Shown piece by piece: positions 8,128 through 15,705 of a DNA stretch of 35,543 bases (position 1 is the first letter of the stretch; each line of letters begins with the position of its first letter). Location: contig NZ_LWIG01000014.1 of the NCBI RefSeq assembly GCF_002068095.1, positions 131,093-166,635 on the forward strand, read 5' to 3'. The notes below the pieces were generated by a model. The model had not been told where the DNA came from and made no database searches. It was given only the letters and a program-made list of their open reading frames with translations. This DNA is from Bradyrhizobium sacchari (GTDB taxonomy: Bacteria > Pseudomonadota > Alphaproteobacteria > Rhizobiales > Xanthobacteraceae). Made by a program: the position numbers and the translations under genes.

Positions 8128-8151
8128 CGTCAAGTCCGATGGACCCTGGGC

Positions 8152-9708
8152 TTACCAGTTGCGCTGGGCGCGCAGCAGCATGCTGTAGGTGTCCTGGTCC
8201 TTCAGCTCGTAGGTGGCGCCCGGCTTGGCGACGCTCGTCAGTGCGCCGGTCGTGATCACGCCCGAATACTTCTGGTCGAGGTGGCTGTAGGTGAAGTCAG
8301 CCGAGAAGGTCAGGTTCTTCACCGGCGTCCAGCGGGTGATGACGCCGACCTGGCCGATGTTGAAGTCCGGGTTGCAGGTGCCGGTCAGGGTCGCGAACGC
8401 GGTGCTGCCGCAGATCAGGCCCTTGGCCGTGCCGCTGTAGTTGACCGCAGCCCACGCGCCGTACAATGCCGTGTTCCAGAATGGATTCCAGTTATGGGTG
8501 TAGGCACCACGGAAGCCGTAGGTCTTGGTCAGCTCGAGGCCGCCATTGGGAGCGAACACCGCGTCAGACACGCCGGCAAAGCCGATGCTCTGATACGCCG
8601 CGTTGGAGCTGCCGAACATCGAGTAGCTGGTCGCCGCCAGCTCCTGGAAGTTGTAGCGGCTCGCGCCGTCGGTGTAGACGCCCGAGATGTTGATCACGTC
8701 GCCGGCACCGGTCGGGATGTTCTTGATCTGCAAGGCGAGCTGAACGGCCCAGCCCCACTTGTCTTCCGGATGACCGCTGGTTTCGACCGGGCCGTAATAG
8801 GCGGCATGGTTGTCGTGCGCGGCGACCGACGCCTGGAACAGGCCCCAGGCCTGGTCGACGCGGACCATGCCGACGATGTCGGGCGCCCGGGTGCCGCCGA
8901 GGTTGTTCGTGCCGTAAGCACCGCCGAGGACGCCGGTGGTGGTCATGCCGGCGGTGTTCCAGACGTTGGTCTGGAAGACCTGCGTCTGGTCCTGCACGGA
9001 GAACGCCGCGGTCACGCCCTGGCCGAAATCGGCCGTGTAGGTGGCCTGAACGACGCCGTTGGTGGTGCCGCTGCCGCCGACGAGCTGGTCGAAGTTGTTG
9101 CCGGGATAGTTGATCCAGGGCGCGTCGAACTGCGACACCGCCTTACCCAGGGTGAAGCCGGCGAACTGGATGAAGGCGTAGTAGACGCCGAGCGCACCGC
9201 CCGAGATCGCGCCGTCGGTGCCGTTGACGGCGCCGCTGGTCGAACCGACGAGACCCGTCCCGGCAGCGTTGAGGCCGAGCGTGCCGCTGTATTGCGTGCC
9301 GCCGGTGGTGTTGCCGGTGCCGACATAGTTGCCGGTCGTCCAGGTGAAGACCGCGTCGAAATAGGTGCGGACCACGCCGTATTCGGTCGCGGTGCGCGTG
9401 TCGATGTTGAGATCTTCACGAGCGCGCATCGAGTAGTAGTTGTTCAGGCGGTTGTTCGCCGCGAACACGTTGTTGTACTGGGCGTTGAAGTGGCCGCCGG
9501 CATTGAGCGCCACTTCGGCACGCAGATAGCCGCCCAGCTTGATGCAGGTGTCGCTGCCCGGGATGTAGTAGAAGCCCGCGCCGTAGAGCGAGCAGACCTT
9601 CACGTACTCGACCGCCTTGGCCTTGACCGGAAGATCGGCCGCCTGCGCTCCGCCGACGGCGATCAGACCCGCCGCAGTGCCGAGCAAAAGGCTCTTCACC
9701 ATTCTCAT
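8152..9708 (-). CDS. Outer-membrane porin (Porin_2 family)
   Basis: The 518-residue precursor has a signal peptide (MRMVKSLLLGTAAGLIA..GGAQA, cleavage before ADLPVKAK) followed by CSLYGAGFYYIPGSDTCIKLGGYLRAE, here split at the two cysteines, which is the hallmark of the abundant Bradyrhizobium/Rhodopseudomonas porins. The rest is rich in Gly, Asn, Thr and aromatic residues in alternating patterns, with a YSMLLRAQRNW end as the closing strand and terminal aromatic. It should form a trimeric beta-barrel passing small hydrophilic solutes. The ATG at 9708 has a GGAGG six bases upstream and a strong terminator follows the stop. The protein is a little longer than many relatives, with a Gly/Thr-rich loop near residues 135-165. 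The 5' region is long and shared with a divergent MarR gene. Confidence 0.92.
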   Translation of the reverse strand: MRMVKSLLLGTAAGLIAVGGAQAADLPVKAKAVEYVKVCSLYGAGFYYIPGSDTCIKLGGYLRAEVALNAGGHFNAQYNNVFAANNRLNNYYSMRAREDLNIDTRTATEYGVVRTYFDAVFTWTTGNYVGTGNTTGGTQYSGTLGLNAAGTGLVGSTSGAVNGTDGAISGGALGVYYAFIQFAGFTLGKAVSQFDAPWINYPGNNFDQLVGGSGTTNGVVQATYTADFGQGVTAAFSVQDQTQVFQTNVWNTAGMTTTGVLGGAYGTNNLGGTRAPDIVGMVRVDQAWGLFQASVAAHDNHAAYYGPVETSGHPEDKWGWAVQLALQIKNIPTGAGDVINISGVYTDGASRYNFQELAATSYSMFGSSNAAYQSIGFAGVSDAVFAPNGGLELTKTYGFRGAYTHNWNPFWNTALYGAWAAVNYSGTAKGLICGSTAFATLTGTCNPDFNIGQVGVITRWTPVKNLTFSADFTYSHLDQKYSGVITTGALTSVAKPGATYELKDQDTYSMLLRAQRNW

Positions 9709-9908
9709 TTAAAACCTCCAAGTTGCTCATTTTACGGAGACCGGACCGTGAGGCCCCCCAGATCCCCGTCTCTTCAAATCCGCCCGGCCGCTTCGCGCTT
9801 TCGGACACACCCGCTTTCGACGCGAGGGACGTGAGCGAACCACCTGCAACGGGACGATCGAGTACCCCCCACCGTCACGAGGCAATATGCCTGTGCCGTT
9901 CCGCTTAT

Positions 9909-9929
9909 CAAAATAGTTTATTAGATCAG
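9909..9929 (+). promoter_or_regulatory. Shared promoter motif, copy 1
   Basis: The 21 bases begin CAAAATAGTTTA and end TCAG. They match the segment at 11846-11866 (minus strand) at 17 of 21 positions, including the first 12. Both copies point towards the gene they precede. It is a candidate site for the adjacent MarR protein or a shared promoter element. Confidence 0.45.
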
Positions 9930-10003
9930 CTTTGTTGTTTCACTAAACCTGTGCCCCGGGAGCAACACCCGGGCCGGGCCGATATGCTGACCGGCTCATC
10001 TTT

Positions 10004-10025
10004 GTAATTTTAGTGACAAAATTAC
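10004..10025. promoter_or_regulatory. Perfect inverted repeat, candidate MarR operator
   Basis: GTAATTTT-AGTGAC-AAAATTAC is a perfect eight-base inverted repeat with a six-base centre, 91 bases before the GTG start of the MarR gene. Its length and AT-rich arms suit a MarR-dimer site controlling this gene. Confidence 0.6.
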
Positions 10026-10116
10026 CCTGCTCTGCACTTGCGTCAGGGCAGGCTTGCGTGGACTATGGCCCTCCACGAACACGAGCCAGAAAGAATCAGT
10101 TCACGGGAGTGACGCT

Positions 10117-10623
10117 GTGTCCGCGACGAGGAAAGAAGGAGCGCGCCTGCGCCCCATCGGCAACCTGGATCTCATCAGGCGCTTCACCTGGGAGATATCG
10201 TCGATCAACATGCATCTGGAGGAACTGCGCCAGTTCTGGGCCAGAACGCTCGGCATCAGCGGCCCGCAATGGTTGATTCTGATGGCGATCTCCGACCTCG
10301 ACAAGGACGACGGCGTGCCCGTCAACGTGGTCTCAAAGCTGCTCCACGTCGACCCCTCGTTCGTCACCACCCAGTCCAAGCTGCTTGAAAAGAAGGGCCT
10401 GCTCCGCCGGCGGCCCTCGCCGACCGACGCGAGGGTCGTGCGCCTCTCGCTGGTCGACAAGACCCAAAAGCACATTGCGAGCCTCAACGAGCAGTACAAG
10501 ACGATTCGCGAATTCGTCTTCCAGGAGTTCGACGAGAGCGAGCTCACGGAATTCACCGCCAAGCTCGCAACGCTGAAGACCCGGTTGGAGAAGGCCTGCG
10601 TCAGGATCTCGCTCGATCTCTGA
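10117..10623 (+). CDS. MarR-family winged-helix regulator
   Basis: The 168-residue regulator has the MarR core: FTWEISSINMHLEELRQFWA as first dimer helix, LGISGPQWLILMAISDL, then VSKLLHVDPSFVTTQSKLLEKKGL and the wing RRRPSPTDARVVRLSL. Ligand and targets are not readable. The longest frame starts with TTG at 10054, but GTG at 10117 has GGGAG about seven bases upstream and removes 21 unconserved residues, so I start there. The gene faces a convergent alpha/beta-hydrolase, whose promoter carries a motif resembling one upstream of this gene. This suggests the regulator controls itself and the hydrolase, and perhaps the divergent porin; that is inference. Confidence 0.85.
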   Translation: MSATRKEGARLRPIGNLDLIRRFTWEISSINMHLEELRQFWARTLGISGPQWLILMAISDLDKDDGVPVNVVSKLLHVDPSFVTTQSKLLEKKGLLRRRPSPTDARVVRLSLVDKTQKHIASLNEQYKTIREFVFQEFDESELTEFTAKLATLKTRLEKACVRISLDL

Positions 10624-10702
10624 GCATGATCCGGACTCGAAGGGCCGTGCCGGCGCAAAGTGCGCGGCAACTCCAAGCTGGACTCCAGGCCGCGCGAGGC
10701 GC

Positions 10703-11815
10703 TCAGGCGCCCCGCCCGGCCGCGAGTCGCGTTTCCAGCCAGTCGAAGATGTATTCGTTGGCAAGGCTCGGATTGTCCGCATGGGCCTGCGCCGCGCCGG
10801 TCTCCGCCGCGGTGAACACCTTCAGCACGATGTCGGAGCTGCCGAGCCGGGATTTCTGAACGATCTGACGCGCGCGGTCGGCCTTGAGCCAGCCGTCTTC
10901 GCCGAGCGTGATCAGCACCGGACAATCGGCGCTGGAAGCCATCAGCGGCGAGTGCGGCACCGGAACGATGCTGAGGTCGCTCATCGCAAAGCGGCTGGCG
11001 AAGAAGGATCGTTCGTGCAGATCCCACAGGCCGCCGTCGCAGACCGCCGCAGCCAGCCGCGGCTCCTGCAGCACCGCACGCGCCACGAAGGAGGAGCCCC
11101 ACCCGTCCGCCACGATGGCGACGCGATCGAAATCGACGTCGCCGCGCGTTTCCAGATAATCCATGACGCTCGCAATCGCGCTTTCGAGGTCGCGCCGCTG
11201 CAGCAGCGTATCGGTGTAGTCGTCGCGCTGGTCGCCGAGCAGGTCCAGCGCCAGCATCGACAATCCGCGTTCGCGCGCATGCGGCGCGAGCTTGAACAGG
11301 AATTCCTCCTTGCGGTGTCCGGGCTCGCCGATGCAGATCACGGTGGGCCCCCGCCCTCGTCCCGACGACGCGGGCAGGAAGTAGCCCTGCAACGCGTGAT
11401 CCTCGACCCAGGGTATCGTCACGACTTCGCCGGCCGGTGCGCGCGCCGTGAGATAGCGACGGGCGCATTCCTGCATCGCCAGCACCGCAACCCAGCGCCG
11501 CTCGTCGGCCGGATCCAGCGGCATCGCCGCCGCACCGTAGTAATTGAGAGCCCGGAGCCAATTGCGCTGCGCGGTCGCCATGTGGCCTTCCGCGAACGCG
11601 GCCTCGGCACGCTGGCGATTGGTCCGCGCCAGCTTCTTCCACTCGCGATGCCAGGATTGCTCGTCGTCCCGCCTGAGCTGCCGCGCGATCATCAGGCATT
11701 CCGCGATCGTCGCGCCGCCCTCCTGGGCCGCGGTGAGGAGCCGTGTGAATTCAGCGGAGATGTCCTCTCTCTCCGGGCAAAGGGTCCAGGCGTCGGAGAG
11801 GCATGCGGGCATCAT
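10703..11815 (-). CDS. Alpha/beta-hydrolase family protein with altered nucleophile elbow
   Basis: The 370-residue protein has an N-terminal helical domain (about 1-130) and an alpha/beta-hydrolase domain (VVTIPWVEDHALQGYFLPAS onwards), a layout like 2,6-dihydroxypseudooxynicotine hydrolase and related C-C bond or ester hydrolases. The oxyanion strand is TVICIGEPGHRKEEF. At the nucleophile elbow the sequence is RVAIVADGWGSSF, giving A236-D-G-W-G240 where Sm-x-Ser-x-Sm is expected, so Gly238 replaces the usual serine. Candidate acid (D297 in LGEDGW) and histidine (H345 in QAHADN) remain. It may use another nucleophile (D237, S241) or be non-catalytic. The start is ATG at 11815. It is convergent with the MarR gene and likely a regulatory target. 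Confidence 0.72.
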   Translation of the reverse strand: MMPACLSDAWTLCPEREDISAEFTRLLTAAQEGGATIAECLMIARQLRRDDEQSWHREWKKLARTNRQRAEAAFAEGHMATAQRNWLRALNYYGAAAMPLDPADERRWVAVLAMQECARRYLTARAPAGEVVTIPWVEDHALQGYFLPASSGRGRGPTVICIGEPGHRKEEFLFKLAPHARERGLSMLALDLLGDQRDDYTDTLLQRRDLESAIASVMDYLETRGDVDFDRVAIVADGWGSSFVARAVLQEPRLAAAVCDGGLWDLHERSFFASRFAMSDLSIVPVPHSPLMASSADCPVLITLGEDGWLKADRARQIVQKSRLGSSDIVLKVFTAAETGAAQAHADNPSLANEYIFDWLETRLAAGRGA

Positions 11816-11845
11816 CGGGAGCTACGCTCTATCATCGCGTTACAC

Positions 11846-11866
11846 CTGACTGACTAAACTATTTTG
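11846..11866 (-). promoter_or_regulatory. Shared promoter motif, copy 2
   Basis: On the minus strand this reads CAAAATAGTTTA, then GTCAGTCAG, 31 bases upstream of the hydrolase ATG. It matches the segment at 9909-9929 at 17 of 21 positions. The position fits a promoter or operator for the hydrolase. Confidence 0.45.
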
Positions 11867-11920
11867 GTCCGCCAACCAAGCTGCTGTGCGCGGAATGAGA
11901 CCCGTTTCACATCACCATCG

Positions 11921-11952
11921 CTTGAACGATGCTTGAACGATTCTTGAGCGAT
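11921..11952. repeat. Three tandem 11-base repeats
   Basis: CTTGAACGAT at 11921-11930, CTTGAACGAT at 11932-11941 and CTTGAGCGAT at 11943-11952 are spaced exactly 11 bases apart, about one helical turn. They lie 105-137 bases upstream of the hydrolase start and may be stacked protein-binding sites. Confidence 0.6.
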
Positions 11953-12098
11953 GGAGCATGTCGCATGCGTGACATTCCAATTCGTCATAAGGCCGTAAAC
12001 AATGGCAGGAGGTGGCACATCAAATGACCTGCGCACCCCTTGCCATGATGATCATCATACCCATATTGGCGCGCGCAGGTCACAGCGGCGAGACAGAC

Positions 12099-13070
12099 TC
12101 AACCGAGTCGCCAGCCGACTTCCCGCGTAAAACTTTCGTAGAAGGCACGGTCGTAGGCCTGCTCCGGCGTGGCGCGCACGCGCTCGTCGAGGCGTTTGGC
12201 GTCCTCGCCGACGAGGATGCGCCAGCGCTCCGCCTTGACGCCGTCGAGGATGATCTTCGCGGCCTGCGCCGCCGTCGTCGGCGCATCCTCCAGGAAGCTG
12301 CGGGCCCGCTCGGCGAACGCCGCCTGGATGTCCTCGTCCGACATCTTATCCGCATCCGGCACGCCGGCGGCGACCATGCGCTTGCGCGTCAGCGCGACCT
12401 CGTCGGCGTTGAGCCGCTCCGAGCCGTCCGCGCTCTGCACCTTGCGCGAATTGGAGACGATCGATGTGCCGATATGGCCGGGCATCACCACCGAGCATTT
12501 GACGTGCGGGGCGTGCAGGCGAAGATCGTTGATCAGCGCCTCGGTGAATCCCTTCACCGCGAACTTGGCCGAGCTGTAGGCGGTGTGCGCCTGGTTCATG
12601 CCGATCGAGGCCCAGAAGCCGTTGACGCTCGCGGTGTTGACGATGTGGGCTTCGTCGGCCGCGACCAGCATCGGCAGGAAGGTGCGCACGCCGAGATAGA
12701 CCCCGCCCCAGCAGATGTTGAAGGTGCGCTCCCACTGCTCGCGCGTGTTGGTGAACAGGCTGCCGCCGCCGCCGATGCCGGCATTGTTGAACAAGAGATG
12801 GATCTTGTCGGTCTTCTGCTGCTCGGCGAGCTCGTCGCGAAAGCGCTTCAGATGATCCTCGATCGCGACGTCGGCAACATGCGTCGTGATACGCAAGCCC
12901 TGCGGCAGCTTCTCGACCTCGCACAGCCGCTTGGTCTCGGCCATCGCGGCCTCCGAGACGTCGCACATCGCGACATTGCAGCCTTCGGCGACGAGTTGTC
13001 GCGCGAGCTCGCGCCCCATTCCCGTGCCGCCGCCAGTGATGACCGCGATCTTTCCAGCAAAATCCTTCAT
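12099..13070 (-). CDS. Short-chain dehydrogenase/reductase
   Basis: The 323-residue protein is a classical SDR. It has the cofactor loop TGGGTGMG at residues 12-19, NNAG at 95-98, the catalytic serine S148 in NTASVNG, and the YxxxK pair Y165/K169. D37 in AMCDVSE suggests NAD(H) preference. A C-terminal extension of about 80 residues (ERLNADEVALTRKRM to the end) carries a helical segment after the core, longer than minimal 250-residue SDRs. The substrate is unknown. The start is ATG at 13070. It lies downstream of nothing on its strand and 283 bases upstream of the hydrolase, so common transcription with the hydrolase is doubtful. Confidence 0.85.
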   Translation of the reverse strand: MKDFAGKIAVITGGGTGMGRELARQLVAEGCNVAMCDVSEAAMAETKRLCEVEKLPQGLRITTHVADVAIEDHLKRFRDELAEQQKTDKIHLLFNNAGIGGGGSLFTNTREQWERTFNICWGGVYLGVRTFLPMLVAADEAHIVNTASVNGFWASIGMNQAHTAYSSAKFAVKGFTEALINDLRLHAPHVKCSVVMPGHIGTSIVSNSRKVQSADGSERLNADEVALTRKRMVAAGVPDADKMSDEDIQAAFAERARSFLEDAPTTAAQAAKIILDGVKAERWRILVGEDAKRLDERVRATPEQAYDRAFYESFTREVGWRLG

Positions 13071-13591
13071 GGGACTTCGGTCCCTCCCCTTGTCGGTATG
13101 TTTCTTCAGAGCGAGCGCCGCGCGGGCGCGCGCAAAATGTAGCAGCGCCGCATGCGCACGTAAAAGTGGATCGGAGTTGCCGGGATCGACTTGTAATTTC
13201 GGCGCGTGGACTATTCGGCTGCTGGAGCTGCCGCACGTTCATCGCCGAGCGTTTGTTGAAACGACTATCGCGCACTCGGTCCTCATCCTGAGGCCCGCCA
13301 GCGGCGGGCGTCTCGAAGGATGGCCACAGGCGAAATCGTTTCCATATGGTGCCGCGGCAAGCCTCTGAGTCGGCGCGGTGCGCGCCAGCCTCGAGCATCC
13401 CCGGGATCGCCCGACCCCGGTTCCCGTATTTGTCCGGCTTCGGTTTAAGAGCATTTTTTTACAATCCGAATCATCAAATGAGGGTGGACGCCGGGTCGAG
13501 TCGTCCAGGCCAGCGTGTTGTTTGTGTCACAGGCTCTGGCACTCCGCTTGCATCCTCTTCCTGGTCAGAAACTACCGATGAGGTGACAGGA
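13071..13591. other. Gene-less stretch with one palindromic repeat
   Basis: The 521 bases between the SDR and the small secreted protein contain a hairpin repeat at 13281-13323. The open frames here overlap each other without conserved features, and I see no supported gene. Promoters for both divergent genes should lie here. Confidence 0.5.
13281..13323. repeat. Palindromic intergenic repeat, short copy
   Basis: The segment begins CCTCATCCTGAGG, has a GCCCGCC-AGC-GGCGGGC hairpin, and ends CTCGAAGGATGG. The outer parts match the start of the larger element at 30683-30829. It is a REP-like sequence of a kind common in Bradyrhizobium. Confidence 0.6.
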
Positions 13592-13831
13592 ATGTTCGTG
13601 ACCGTCGTTGCCGTGCTCTGCCGGCTAGGTGCATCTGCCTCGGGCGCTTGCGTCGAGGAAATCGTGACCGACAGCAACATGACGCCCGAAATGTCGATGA
13701 TGCAGTGTGCGATCGGCGCCCAGGCACCGTTGGCGAAATGGATGGGCGAGCATCCGATCTATCACGCCAACTGGCGCCTCGAGCGCTACAAATGCGTGCC
13801 GGGTCACTACGAGATCAAGGGCCACGCCTGA
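13592..13831 (+). CDS. Small secreted cysteine-containing protein
   Basis: The 79-residue product starts at ATG 13592, with AGGTGACAGGA just upstream. A short hydrophobic N-terminus (MFVTVVAVLCRLGASASG) looks like a signal peptide, followed by ACVEEIVTDSNMTPEMSMMQC and KWMGEHPIYHANWRLERYKC, leaving three cysteines in the mature part. I recognise the pattern of a conserved rhizobial small periplasmic protein of unknown function (VTDSxMTPxxS ... W...Y.C..GHYE.KG). The same frame runs further upstream, but that part contains no conserved sequence. It stands alone between the SDR and the esterase. Confidence 0.6.
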   Translation: MFVTVVAVLCRLGASASGACVEEIVTDSNMTPEMSMMQCAIGAQAPLAKWMGEHPIYHANWRLERYKCVPGHYEIKGHA

Positions 13832-13986
13832 AGGCCCCGCAAAATTACTGGTACCGACACGACGGATACCAGGACAACTGATCCAGGAGGAAACGCCCCG
13901 GGGGCCGCCTTATCCCTCCGTGCGGGCACCGCCAGTGCCGGACCGATCGCGGCAGCGCGCTCTGTGACAATGATCACGCCGGACCC

Positions 13987-14961
13987 TCAAGCCACCTCAC
14001 GCAGGATGATTGCACGCGCCCGCCGTCCCTCCGGCGTCGGCATCAGCGCATAATTGTGCGGCTGGTCGCGCAACAGATGCAGCTCGACCGGCACGCCGAC
14101 CGCCCTCGCCCGCTCCGCGATGTCGACGCTGTCAGGGTAGAGCAGATCGCGTGTCCCTGCGAAGATCGTCATCGGCGCCAGCGCGCGAAACGCGCCGTTG
14201 AGCGGGCTGACGAAGGGATGGCCGACATCGAGCTCACCGGCATAGAGCCGCCCCGCCTCGACGATCCCCGGAATGTCCTGGATCGGATCGCGCGCTGCGA
14301 TCGCAACCTGCTCAGGACGGCTCACCGACGCATCGGCCGCGGGCGAGATCAGCATCAGCCGGCTTGGCTGCCGATGGCCGCGATCGCGCAGCCATTGGCA
14401 GGCCGCGAGCGCGAGTCCCGCGCCGGCGGAATTGCCGACCACCGTGACCTTGGCCGGCCCTGCGTCCTCCAGCAGCATGCGCAGCAGCTCCGCCGTCGCC
14501 GGCACGACATCCTTCGCGGTCGCGCGCGGCGCCAGTGGATAGATCGGCACGACGCAGCACACGCGCGCCTGCCGCGTCATCTGTCCGACGAAGCGCCAAT
14601 GCGCCGGCACGATCTCGTTGATGAAGCCGCCGCCATGCAGGAACATGACGTAGTTGCAGCCCTCATGCCCCGACGATGGCGCCGTGTAATAGACCGGCCA
14701 GCCGCCCATCTTCGTCAGCATGGCCTCGACACCGCGGCCAAGTCCCGTCGGCTCGAACGAGGCCGGCTCCAGCGCGAGCTTCTGCACATGCGCCTGCACG
14801 ACCTCGGCTGACGCAAGCTGCTTCTTGAACGGAAGAACGCGCAGCAGCAGGTTGAAGGCGCGGCTTTGCAGGCTGGGTGCGGGATCGCGCGGCGCACGCG
14901 CACCGAACACGCAGCCGCCCGGGCAGAACTGAAATGCCGACACAAGTCTGGCAACGCTCAT
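13987..14961 (-). CDS. HSL-type alpha/beta-hydrolase (esterase)
   Basis: The 324-residue enzyme belongs to the hormone-sensitive-lipase family of esterases. The oxyanion motif HGGGF is at residues 109-113, the nucleophile S178 is in GNSAG, and the acid D272 (GTRDLLYPDS) and H302 (DQPHNYAL) complete the triad. Such enzymes hydrolyse short acyl esters, often of foreign or plant compounds. The long frame begins at 15066, but that ATG is part of a palindrome. The ATG at 14961, preceded by GGTGGGGA, begins a plausible protein. The gene is divergent from a TetR regulator across an operator-like repeat, so it is probably repressed by that protein. Confidence 0.87.
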   Translation of the reverse strand: MSVARLVSAFQFCPGGCVFGARAPRDPAPSLQSRAFNLLLRVLPFKKQLASAEVVQAHVQKLALEPASFEPTGLGRGVEAMLTKMGGWPVYYTAPSSGHEGCNYVMFLHGGGFINEIVPAHWRFVGQMTRQARVCCVVPIYPLAPRATAKDVVPATAELLRMLLEDAGPAKVTVVGNSAGAGLALAACQWLRDRGHRQPSRLMLISPAADASVSRPEQVAIAARDPIQDIPGIVEAGRLYAGELDVGHPFVSPLNGAFRALAPMTIFAGTRDLLYPDSVDIAERARAVGVPVELHLLRDQPHNYALMPTPEGRRARAIILREVA

Positions 14962-15029
14962 GGCCACATCCCCACCTGGTTTTTCGAAACGGCGACAAAG
15001 AGGCTTGCCGACCCGCCGCCACTTGCCGA

Positions 15030-15035
15030 TATAAT
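15030..15035 (+). promoter_or_regulatory. TATAAT -10 box of the tetR gene
   Basis: A perfect TATAAT lies at the left edge of the tetR operator. TTGCCG at 15005-15010 could be the -35 box, although the 19-base spacer is long. Transcription would begin near 15042, which excludes the ATG at 15034 as a start codon. Confidence 0.5.
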
Positions 15036-15067
15036 GCGAGTATTCGCTCGCTTTTCCTACTCGCATT
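15033..15067. promoter_or_regulatory. TetR operator candidate, 10-base inverted repeat
   Basis: AATGCGAGTA at 15033-15042 is the exact reverse complement of TACTCGCATT at 15058-15067, with 15 bases between. A second repeat, GCGAG-TATTCG-CTCGC, lies inside at 15036-15051. The site overlaps the -10 box of tetR and sits upstream of the divergent esterase. Confidence 0.65.
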
Positions 15068-15081
15068 CAGATCACAAGATC

Positions 15082-15705
15082 GTGGCCCGCAAACCGCCCA
15101 CAAAACCCAGGAAAAATGCCTCGCAGCAGCGATCCCGCGCCACCGTCGACGCACTGATCGAGGCGACTGCTCGCATTCTGGTCAAGGAAGGTTTTGAGAA
15201 AGCCAGCACCAACCGCATCGCCGAAGTGGCCGGTGTCAGCGTCGGCTCGCTGTATCAATACTTTCCAAGCAAGGAGGCGATCGTCGCCGCCGTGATCGGC
15301 CGCCACAACGAGGAAGTCATGGGCCTCGTCCGCACGGCGCTCGCCGAAGTCGCGGGCCTTCCGATCGACAAGGCCGTGCGAAAACTTGTCGCCGTCGCGA
15401 TCGAGGCCCACCGCATCAACCCGAAACTGCACCGCGTTCTCGCCGAGCAGATCCCCCGCACCGGGCAGCTCGCCGAGGTCGAAGCCTTCAATCGCGAAGT
15501 CCACACCCTGGTGCGCACCTATCTCGAAAGTCGCCGCAACGAGATGCGCAAGGTGGACATTGATCTCGCCGCCTTCATCTGCGTCAGCGCGATCGAGTCG
15601 GTCGCGCACAACACGGTGCTGAACCATGCGGAGATGCTGACGGAGAAGATGGTGAAGGTGCTGGTGGACGAGACGACGAGGATGGTGGTGGGGTATTTGA
15701 GGTAG
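15082..15705 (+). CDS. TetR-family transcriptional regulator
   Basis: The 207-residue protein has the TetR N-terminal DNA-binding domain: SRATVDALIEATARILVKEG, then ASTNRIAEVAGVSVGSLYQYFPSKEAIVAAV, whose VSVGSLYQYFPSKE part is the recognition helix and following turn. The C-terminal ligand domain ends in NTVLNHAEMLTEKMVKVLVDET. I chose GTG at 15082, giving a basic N-terminus (ARKPPTKPRKNASQQRSR) as in relatives. The ATG at 15034 lies within the -10 box and operator, and the longer frame to 14866 overlaps the esterase. Probably it represses itself and the divergent esterase. The inducing ligand is unknown. Confidence 0.87.
   Translation: MARKPPTKPRKNASQQRSRATVDALIEATARILVKEGFEKASTNRIAEVAGVSVGSLYQYFPSKEAIVAAVIGRHNEEVMGLVRTALAEVAGLPIDKAVRKLVAVAIEAHRINPKLHRVLAEQIPRTGQLAEVEAFNREVHTLVRTYLESRRNEMRKVDIDLAAFICVSAIESVAHNTVLNHAEMLTEKMVKVLVDETTRMVVGYLR

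Larger units (their letters stand above)
7849..8151. other. Gene-less stretch between gcrA-like gene and porin
   Basis: This 303-base stretch carries two strong hairpins (listed as terminators), an inverted repeat CTTAGC-GTGAA-GCTAAG at 7942-7958, and a perfect palindrome AGCTATATAGCT at 7985-7996. No credible open frame is seen. Both hairpins have their T-runs on the minus strand. Confidence 0.6.
9709..10116. other. Divergent regulatory region, porin and MarR gene
   Basis: This 408-base stretch between the porin (left) and the second MarR gene (right) has no credible open frame. It holds the porin ribosome-binding site (9715-9721), an inverted repeat AGGCA-ATA-TGCCT at 9880-9892, an AT-rich segment at 9905-9955 with a motif shared with the hydrolase promoter, and a perfect 22-base operator-like repeat at 10004-10025. 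Confidence 0.65.

Noticed and set aside
8281..9834. A 517-codon plus-strand open frame opposite the porin
   Set aside because: The porin frame has a signal peptide, ribosome-binding site and terminator; the opposite frame has none of these.
9723..10007. A 94-codon plus-strand frame in the porin-MarR gap
   Set aside because: No ribosome-binding site or conserved feature; it crosses the porin leader and the putative regulatory motifs.
10101..11699. A 532-codon minus-strand frame covering the MarR gene and part of the hydrolase
   Set aside because: It overlaps two genes with recognisable domains and is Arg/Ala-rich without any motif.
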